From JAIUNP01 sp020161975 (GTDB lineage Bacteria > Pseudomonadota > Alphaproteobacteria > Rhizobiales > Beijerinckiaceae): a stretch of DNA of 21,651 nucleotides. The notes under the pieces are model-generated. The model was not told where the DNA came from. It saw nothing but the letters and a program-made list of their open reading frames with translations, and made no database searches. How positions within the stretch are numbered: position 1 is the first letter of the stretch; every line of letters begins with the position of its first letter. This document shows positions 17,401-21,651 of this stretch, piece after piece. The stretch lies in assembly GCA_036745275.1 (NCBI GenBank), contig DAIOGK010000039.1, positions 1-21,651 on the forward strand. The letters are read 5' to 3'. Both the position numbers and the translations under genes were made by a program.

Positions 17401-18212
17401 GCGGGGTAGGGCGGCAGGGTGTAGCCCTTCGGCGATAGGGTGAAGATCTCGCAGCCGGTTTCGGTGACGCCGATCGTGTGTTCAAACTGCGCGGAGAGCG
17501 AACGGTCACGCGTGACGGCGGTCCAGCCATCGCTGAGGATTTTCACCTGCGGTTTTCCCAGGTTGATCATCGGCTCGATGGTGAAGAGCATTCCGGGCTT
17601 CAGCGCGGTGCCTTCCCCCCTGCGGCCATAATGCAGGATGTTCGGCTCGTCGTGGAAGAGTTGGCCAAGGCCGTGACCGCAGAAATCGCGCACCACCGAA
17701 CAACGCTCGCTTTCAGCATATGACTGGATGGCATAGCCGATATCGCCGGTGGTGGCGTCCGGCCTGACCGCGGCAATGCCGCGCAACAGTGATTCATAGG
17801 TGACTTCAACCAGACGCTGGGCTTTGCGCGGCACATCACCGACATAATACATGCGGCTGGAATCGCCGTGCCAGCCATCGACGATCAAGGTCACATCGAT
17901 GTTGACGATCTCGCCCTCGCGCAGGGGCTTGTCGTCCGGAATGCCGTGGCAAACAACGTGGTTGATCGATGTGCAGATCGACTTTGTGTAGCCGCGATAG
18001 TTGAGCGGTGCGGGATAGGCGCCGTGATCCATGGCGAAGGCGAAGGCGAGGCGGTCGAGATGGCCGGTGGTGACGCCGGGCTTTACCTCGGCGGTGAGCA
18101 TGTCGAGTGCTTCGGCGGTCAGCCTCCCGGCCTTGCGCATGGCTGCGAAGGCTTCGGGGCCATGAATGCGGATTTTGCCGGGCTGGCGCTTCAGGTCGCT
18201 ATCTGTCTGCAT
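17397..18212 (-). CDS. map: Type I methionine aminopeptidase
   Basis: Map removes the initiator methionine from new proteins in the cytoplasm and is usually essential. The five metal ligands are present: D106 (NIDVT), D117 (HGDSS), H180 (GHGLG), E213 (TIEP) and E244 (QFEH). The substrate-contacting H89 (CHGIPDD) is there too. The protein is 271 residues, slightly longer than the E. coli enzyme by an N-terminal extension. The frame stays open upstream to 19100, but that stretch is antisense to the FkbM gene and has no Map homology, so ATG 18212 (MQTDSDLKRQ, preceded by AGGA) is the start. It is coupled to radC. Confidence 0.95.
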   Translation of the reverse strand: MQTDSDLKRQPGKIRIHGPEAFAAMRKAGRLTAEALDMLTAEVKPGVTTGHLDRLAFAFAMDHGAYPAPLNYRGYTKSICTSINHVVCHGIPDDKPLREGEIVNIDVTLIVDGWHGDSSRMYYVGDVPRKAQRLVEVTYESLLRGIAAVRPDATTGDIGYAIQSYAESERCSVVRDFCGHGLGQLFHDEPNILHYGRRGEGTALKPGMLFTIEPMINLGKPQVKILSDGWTAVTRDRSLSAQFEHTIGVTETGCEIFTLSPKGYTLPPYPA

Positions 18213-18377
18213 CGGTCCTGTCTGTCGGCTGTTCGTTCTTCTATTTAGGCTTCCGGCACCGCCACGCAACCACTTTCGGGGTTTTTGCGGTGATGGGGCT
18301 TTATCGGTGGGGGCGAGGCCAGTATGTAGACAGCGCAACTGATTTGGCTTTGCGCACCACCAATTCCGCGAGGATGA
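18213..18377. promoter_or_regulatory. Divergent promoter region between map and the FkbM gene
   Basis: This 165-base gap holds the start regions of map (-) and the FkbM gene (+). For map a weak sigma-70-like pair reads TTGCGT (18264-18269 complement) and TAAATA (18242-18247 complement) with a 16-base spacer. No convincing + strand pair is seen. Confidence 0.3.
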
Positions 18378-19217
18378 ATGTCGGACAGGGAACTGCCCTT
18401 TGGCGCCTATGCCCCTGCCGGCGCGATTGCCCGTATTCTGGCAGCAACGCGTGCCCTGCCGGTGCATGGTGTGGGCAAGACCATCGGCTTTGGCCTCAGG
18501 CGGCTCGCTATGGTGCTGATGGGTGGCAAGCCACTCGATGTCGAGGCTTACGGCGTTAAATTCCGGCTTTTTCCCTATAATAACGTTTGCGAGGGGCGAA
18601 TTCTGTTTTTCCCCCGGCAGTTCGACGAGGAGGAGCGCAAGCTGATCCTCGAACGGCTGACGCCGGATTTCCGCTTTGTCGATGTGGGGGCGAATATCGG
18701 CGGCTATGCGTTGGCAATTGCCGCCAAGGCCGGGCCGGACGCGCGGGTGCTCGCCATCGAGCCGCTGCCGGATATTTTTGGGCGGCTCGTTTACAACATC
18801 CGCCTCAATCCCTTCGGAAACCTCAAGGCCCTGGAACTCGCTGTAGCCGACAAGGATGGCGACATGACGCTGTTCGTCGATCAGTACAACCGGGGTGAGT
18901 CGAGCATCAAGATCATCCGCACGGCCGAGGGCAACAGTGTGCGCGTGCCGGTGCGAAAGCTGCTCACCGTTCTGAGAGACGAGAAATTTGCCCGCGTCGA
19001 TGCGTTGAAACTCGATGTCGAGGGCGCTGAGGACATCATCCTCGAAACCTTCTTCGCCGATGCGCCGGAAAGCCTCTATCCGGGGCTGATCATCCTGCAA
19101 TCGACCCCCAGCCGCTGGCAGATCGACGTACTCGGGCTGATCGAGGCCAATGGCTACAAGAAAATCGCCGAGACGCGCAACAACATCGTCTACGAGCGCG
19201 GACTGCGGGCGGACTGA
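18378..19217 (+). CDS. FkbM-family SAM-dependent methyltransferase
   Basis: A 279-residue predicted methyltransferase. The SAM-binding motif I is FVDVGANIGGY (100-110), with the following acidic strand at IEPLPD (127-132) and the FkbM hallmark LKLDVEGAE (210-218). No signal peptide is visible. FkbM proteins usually methylate sugars or hydroxyls in surface glycans or secondary metabolites; the substrate here cannot be read. ATG 18378 follows GCGAGGA. It lies between map and sfsA but points the other way, and its last 28 bases overlap the 3' end of sfsA. Confidence 0.85.
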   Translation: MSDRELPFGAYAPAGAIARILAATRALPVHGVGKTIGFGLRRLAMVLMGGKPLDVEAYGVKFRLFPYNNVCEGRILFFPRQFDEEERKLILERLTPDFRFVDVGANIGGYALAIAAKAGPDARVLAIEPLPDIFGRLVYNIRLNPFGNLKALELAVADKDGDMTLFVDQYNRGESSIKIIRTAEGNSVRVPVRKLLTVLRDEKFARVDALKLDVEGAEDIILETFFADAPESLYPGLIILQSTPSRWQIDVLGLIEANGYKKIAETRNNIVYERGLRAD

Positions 19218-19927
19218 ACCGGGACGGGGTTTGCCAGCGTGATGCCTGTCGGCGAAACCGTGCAGGTGAAGGCCAGCGCCTCTACGCCTGTCGCGCGGGC
19301 GTGTTCGAATGCAGAAGCGTAGGCAGGATCAAGATCGGCGGCGAGGGCAAAGCGGCTTGCGCGCATCTGGATCACATAGAGCATGACCGCACGGGCACCG
19401 GCGGCAATCATCGTTGAGAGTTCGTCGAGATGCTTTGCACCGCGTTCCGTGCGGCAATCTGGAAACTCGGCGAGACCGGGCGTCCGGCAAAGGTGGACGT
19501 TCTTGACCTCGACATAGCAGGGCGGGCGGCCCGCGCCCTCCAGCAAAAGATCGATGCGACTGTTCCGACCGTAATTCACCTCGCGGCGAAGCGAGGAATA
19601 ACCCGCAAGCGCGGGAATATGGCCTGCCTCAATCGCCTCTTCAGCGATGCGGTTGGGATAGCTTGTGTTGATGCCAACCCACTGGGGCCCATCGCCGAAA
19701 TCAACCTCGATCAGTTCGAGGCTATACGGGAGCTTGCGCTTCGGATCAGGTGAGCGCGAGACGAGAACGCGTGCATCCGCTGTGGTGAGCCCCAGCATGG
19801 CGCCGGGATTTGCACAATGGGCGGTGATCGTTTCGCCGCTGTCAAGCGTGATATCCGCAAGAAAGCGCTTGTAACGACGGATCAGGCGACCCGGCGCGAG
19901 GGAAGTTGGAAACCGCATCTGCGGCAT
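19190..19927 (-). CDS. sfsA: SfsA family DNA/RNA-binding protein
   Basis: A 245-residue SfsA protein. Family signatures are LAPGRLIRRYKRFLADITL at the N-terminus, ANPGAMLGL, SRIDLLL (123-129), YVEVKNV (138-144) and FPDCRTERGAKHLDEL (155-170). The SRIDLLL and VEVKNV elements form a PD-(D/E)xK-type nuclease fold. E. coli SfsA was described as a stimulator of sugar fermentation and binds DNA; its biological role is still unclear. ATG 19927 or ATG 19918 (MRFPTS) is the start; related proteins begin at the equivalent of the second. The C-terminal end overlaps the FkbM gene by 28 bases. Confidence 0.93.
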   Translation of the reverse strand: MPQMRFPTSLAPGRLIRRYKRFLADITLDSGETITAHCANPGAMLGLTTADARVLVSRSPDPKRKLPYSLELIEVDFGDGPQWVGINTSYPNRIAEEAIEAGHIPALAGYSSLRREVNYGRNSRIDLLLEGAGRPPCYVEVKNVHLCRTPGLAEFPDCRTERGAKHLDELSTMIAAGARAVMLYVIQMRASRFALAADLDPAYASAFEHARATGVEALAFTCTVSPTGITLANPVPVQSARSPRS

Positions 19928-20012
19928 GTGCCGGCTTTCGGGCGGCGAGGCAAGCCTGTGGTAAAGGCTATGCCTGTACTTTCCGCCCGATACCGCCGCG
20001 TAGGCGTCGTTA

Positions 20013-20345
20013 TCACTCGCAGACGCGCATCCGCTCGGATTTCACGTAGTTGCCCTTGCGGTCGAAGAGTTCGACCTTCTTGACCGAGCATTCCTCTTCG
20101 TCCTGGGCGCTGGTGTAGCGGGCCGGGCGCGCTGAGTTGGTGTAACGCGGCTCCTGGACCTCCTGGGCCTGCGCGCTGCTCGATGACTTGCCGAGGAGGT
20201 AAGCGCCCGCAGCGCCAGCCGCGACGCCGACAGCCGCGCCGGTCAACAGCGATTTCTTGCGCCCCTGGGCTGCATTGGCATCGGTTCCGGCCGCCAAAAG
20301 GCCCGCCGCCAACATCGCCACCGGAAACAGCATCTTCGTCTTCAT
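20013..20345 (-). CDS. Small secreted protein with two-cysteine tail
   Basis: I do not recognise a named family. The 110-residue protein starts MKTKMLFPVAMLAAGLLAAG and has a signal peptide ending ANA-A. A short hydrophobic glycine/alanine zipper-like run follows (LLTGAAVGVAAGAAGAYLLG), then a Ser/Gln-rich linker and a tail with two cysteines 23 residues apart (ECSVKKVELFDRKGN ... RMRVCE). A strong AGGAG ribosome-binding site precedes ATG 20345. It lies 85 bases upstream of sfsA on the same strand, so the two may be co-transcribed. Probably periplasmic or outer-membrane associated. Its layout mirrors the protein at 2034-2387. Confidence 0.75.
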   Translation of the reverse strand: MKTKMLFPVAMLAAGLLAAGTDANAAQGRKKSLLTGAAVGVAAGAAGAYLLGKSSSSAQAQEVQEPRYTNSARPARYTSAQDEEECSVKKVELFDRKGNYVKSERMRVCE

Positions 20346-20575
20346 GACACTTTTCTCCTACTCATGCGGCCGCAGAGGGCAGCAGCCGTGGACAGTCTGG
20401 TTTCGCGCAGCGCATGGGCTGCACGGTTATCCCTGACACGAACAATCGAGTGAAAGTGTTGCGAAGTTTTTAAGGTTGGCAAAACCTTATCAACGGTACT
20501 TCACATGGATAATGGAGCGTTAAATTTTCTGGAAACTGCTCCCCATGCTCCGAGCAACGAAGTTCTGGAAAGAAA
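20346..20575. promoter_or_regulatory. Intergenic region upstream of the small secreted gene
   Basis: This 230-base gap is more AT-rich than its neighbours and has no credible gene. TAAGGTT-ggcaa-AACCTTA (20471-20489) forms a 7-bp hairpin without a T-run. The promoter for the gene starting at 20345 should be here, but I find no clear -35/-10 pair. No clear terminator for the PhnA-domain gene was found. Confidence 0.35.
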
Positions 20576-20788
20576 TCAGGCCTTTTTGACGAACTCAGTG
20601 CGCAGAACGAGGCCCTTCACCTTGTCGCACTTGCCTTCGATTTCCTCTTCATCGCCGGTCAGGCGAATGCTCTTGACCAGCGTGCCGCGCTTCAGCGTCA
20701 CCGACGTGCCTTTCACCTTGAGATCCTTGATCAGGGTCACGTTGTCGCCGTCCTTGAGTTCGGCGCCGTTTGCATCACGTACGGACAT
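20576..20788 (-). CDS. PhnA-domain protein (YjdM C-terminal type)
   Basis: A 70-residue protein matching the C-terminal PhnA domain of YjdM: MSVRDANGAELKDGDNVTLI, KDLKVKGTSVTLKRGT, VKSIRLTGDEEEIEGK, ending VLRTEFVKKA. The full-length E. coli protein has an N-terminal zinc ribbon of about 40 residues; it is absent here. Despite the name, no role in phosphonate breakdown is established. The start has AAGGAAAT upstream. It lies 30 bases downstream of arsC on the same strand and probably shares its transcript. Confidence 0.85.
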   Translation of the reverse strand: MSVRDANGAELKDGDNVTLIKDLKVKGTSVTLKRGTLVKSIRLTGDEEEIEGKCDKVKGLVLRTEFVKKA

Positions 20789-20818
20789 AGGTCATTTCCT
20801 TTTCTTTCATGGTCAAGT

Positions 20819-21166
20819 TCACAGGAGTTCGGCGATAACCTCAACCGGGCGGCAGAGGCGCACACCTTTTGGCGTGCAGACGATGGGCCGTTGCACCAGC
20901 ACAGGGTGGGAGACCATCGCCTCCAGAAGGGCGTCATCGCTCACTGTCTCGTCCGTCAGGCCAAGTTCAGCGGCAGGCGAGTTGGCGATCCGCATCGCTG
21001 TGCGCGGCGTGAGGCCGGCGGCAGCAAACAGACCAAGAAGCTGCGGCTTCGTCCAACCGACCTTCAGATATTCAATCACCGTCGGCTCAATTCCTGCCGC
21101 GCGGATGGCATCCAGCACCTTGCGCGAGGTGCCGCAGGCGGGATTGTGGTGAATGACGACAGCCAT
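20819..21166 (-). CDS. arsC: Arsenate reductase, glutaredoxin-type ArsC family
   Basis: A 115-residue protein of the ArsC/Spx thioredoxin-fold family. The catalytic Cys11 sits in HHNPACGTSR, and basic residues R59, R93 (VQRPIV) and R106 (RLCRP) occupy the positions of the arsenate-binding arginines R60, R94 and R107 in E. coli ArsC. Such enzymes reduce arsenate to arsenite with glutaredoxin. I chose ATG 21166; a 5-codon upstream extension is open but unneeded. It is shorter than E. coli ArsC (about 141 residues), as many YfgD-like members are, so a non-arsenate role is possible. No arsenite pump or ArsR lies beside it. Its 5' side abuts the tRNA fragment. Confidence 0.87.
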   Translation of the reverse strand: MAVVIHHNPACGTSRKVLDAIRAAGIEPTVIEYLKVGWTKPQLLGLFAAAGLTPRTAMRIANSPAAELGLTDETVSDDALLEAMVSHPVLVQRPIVCTPKGVRLCRPVEVIAELL

Positions 21167-21183
21167 GACAGTCTCCGGCAAGA

Positions 21184-21240
21184 TGGTGCGGACAGCGGGG
21201 ATCGAACCCGCACAGAGTTGCCTCCGAGAGATTTTAAGTC
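21184..21240 (-). tRNA. tRNA-Leu(UAA) 3' fragment, 5' half missing
   Basis: On the - strand this reads from the anticodon arm to the CCA end: anticodon loop CTTAAAA (anticodon UAA), 3' anticodon strand TCTCT, long variable arm CGGAG-GCAA-CTCTG, T-arm GCGGG-TTCGATC-CCCGC, then TGTCCGC, A and an encoded CCA. The long variable arm and UAA identify a leucine tRNA. The D-arm and 5' acceptor strand (GCGGACA) are absent: beyond 21240 the sequence cannot complete the anticodon stem. This is the 3' duplicate expected at one end of an element integrated into a tRNA-Leu gene. The functional copy should lie at the other end of the element, outside the window. Confidence 0.85.
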
Positions 21241-21256
21241 ATTGAATCAATGACTT
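21236..21256. repeat. 21-bp palindrome at the tRNA/element junction
   Basis: AAGTCATTGA and TCAATGACTT are perfect 10-bp inverted arms around a single central A (21246). The left arm starts in the anticodon loop of the tRNA fragment; the homology to tRNA stops at 21240, inside the arm. It fits an integrase core-type (crossover) site. Confidence 0.6.
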
Positions 21257-21278
21257 GCATAGATATGCAGAGGCATAT
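21257..21278. repeat. Nested GCATA/TATGC inverted repeats
   Basis: GCATA-ga-TATGC (21257-21268) overlaps ATATGC-agag-GCATAT (21263-21278), so the GCATA motif occurs three times in 22 bases. It lies between the palindrome and the integrase and could bind integrase or an excisionase. Confidence 0.45.
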
Positions 21279-21314
21279 CATGGCGTACTTCCCTCGATTT
21301 TCGCGGCATCGTCT

Positions 21315-21350
21315 TCGTGTCGGATCGTGTCGGGCTTGGCTTCGTGCCGG
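21315..21350 (+). repeat. TCGTGTCGG direct repeats upstream of the integrase
   Basis: TCGTGTCGG occurs at 21315-21323 and 21325-21333, exactly 10 bases apart, and again with one change (TCGTGCCGG) at 21342-21350. Spacing near one helical turn suggests protein-binding sites such as integrase arm-type sites; this is inference. Confidence 0.4.
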
Positions 21351-21392
21351 GCCTGACATCGGGTCCGAACTCGAAGCGAAGGACCGCGAACC

Positions 21393-21598
21393 ATGTCTAC
21401 TAAGCTCACCCAGGCCGCTGTCAACCGGCTGGCAGAAGACCATCCCACTGGTGCCCAGATATATGATGCCGATGTCTCGGGCCTGCGCATCGTCGTCGGC
21501 TCGAAGTCGTCGAGCTACAAACTCGTCGGCAGGATCAACGACGGAAGCGAGCGCTACGTCTCCATCATCATCGGCCGCACAGACGAGATCAGTCTGAA
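21393..21598 (+). pseudogene. Tyrosine integrase, N-terminal arm-binding domain only (truncated)
   Basis: The 69 visible integrase residues begin MSTKLTQAAVNRLAEDHPTG and continue with IYDADVSGLRIVVGSKSSSYKLVGRI and IIIGRTDEISLN. This is the DUF4102 arm-type DNA-binding domain of P4-like tyrosine integrases, which normally reach about 400 residues. After SLN the homology stops, and the frame runs only four more codons (VDYR) into IS-like sequence and a TGA at 21612-21614. The core-binding and catalytic domains with the R-H-R-Y residues are missing at this point, so this copy is inactive unless the remainder lies beyond the insertion. It sits 152 bases from the tRNA fragment and reads away from it. 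Confidence 0.75.
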
Positions 21599-21651
21599 TG
21601 TTGATTACCGCTGAGATTTGACCCGGCGTTTTCGTTGAGAAGTGACCCGGG
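21599..21651. mobile_element. Probable terminal end of an IS21-family insertion sequence (partial)
   Basis: Integrase homology ends at TGTTGATTACC (from 21599). Two imperfect 17-bp direct repeats follow, GCTGAGATTTGACCCGG (21610-21626) and GTTGAGAAGTGACCCGG (21634-21650), with a 24-base period. Multiple terminal repeats containing TGACCC and starting with TG are typical of IS21-family ends. The IS genes (istA/istB) would lie past the window end. The family call is from memory of IS21 ends and is not verified. Confidence 0.6.

Noticed and set aside
18213..19100. An N-terminal extension of map giving a 567-residue protein
   Set aside because: The extra 296 codons are antisense to the FkbM gene and contain no Map homology; a normal Map start with a ribosome-binding site exists at 18212.
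20471..20489. Hairpin TAAGGTT/AACCTTA as an intrinsic terminator
   Set aside because: AT-rich 7-bp stem with no T-run following on either strand in the needed direction.
21184..21300. A tRNA-Leu(UAA) interrupted by a group I intron
   Set aside because: Known introns of this tRNA split the anticodon loop, which is intact here, and no 5' tRNA half is found in the following bases.

Overview
The window looks like a piece of chromosome from a GC-rich alphaproteobacterium of the Rhizobiales (Hyphomicrobiales). The basis is protein similarity (UvrC tail, PgsA, MoaD/MoaE, SfsA, Map, RadC, ExoD), the uvrC-pgsA-moaD-moaE order, the map-radC pair with sfsA close by, and many GTG starts and ATGA start/stop overlaps. 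No genus is claimed.

Left part (1-2387, + strand except the last gene): end of uvrC, a YciI-like protein, pgsA, moaD and moaE, then a convergent small secreted protein. MoaD and MoaE form molybdopterin synthase, so the cofactor pathway begins just beside its likely customer.

Central part (2732-11857, all +): a molybdenum hydroxylase locus. coxS, coxL and coxM encode the iron-sulfur, molybdenum and FAD subunits. CoxL carries AYRGAGR, the signature of form II enzymes, where form I CO dehydrogenase has AYxCSFR. The physiological substrate is therefore uncertain. Assembly genes follow: a MoxR/CoxD AAA+ ATPase, a cysteine-cluster protein, a CoxE VWA protein, XdhC split into two coupled genes, and a MoeA-like/MocA-like fusion. 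No CoxG-like gene is present. Hairpins lie between coxS and coxL and just before moxR.

Right-centre (11851-20345): a secreted protein resembling BcsS, an acyltransferase-3 membrane protein, ExoD, a membrane GGDEF-EAL protein, radC and map (ATGA-coupled), an FkbM methyltransferase between map and sfsA in opposite orientation, sfsA, and a second small secreted protein. Acyltransferase, ExoD and the c-di-GMP protein suggest envelope or polysaccharide functions, but that link is inference.

Right end (20576-21651): a PhnA-domain protein and an ArsC-type reductase, then the 3' 57 nt of a tRNA-Leu(UAA) whose 5' half is missing. A 21-bp palindrome sits at the break, followed by short repeats and the N-terminal domain of a tyrosine integrase. 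The integrase is cut by what looks like the end of an IS21-family element. This is one end of a tRNA-targeted integrated element, later hit by an insertion sequence; most of it lies beyond the window.
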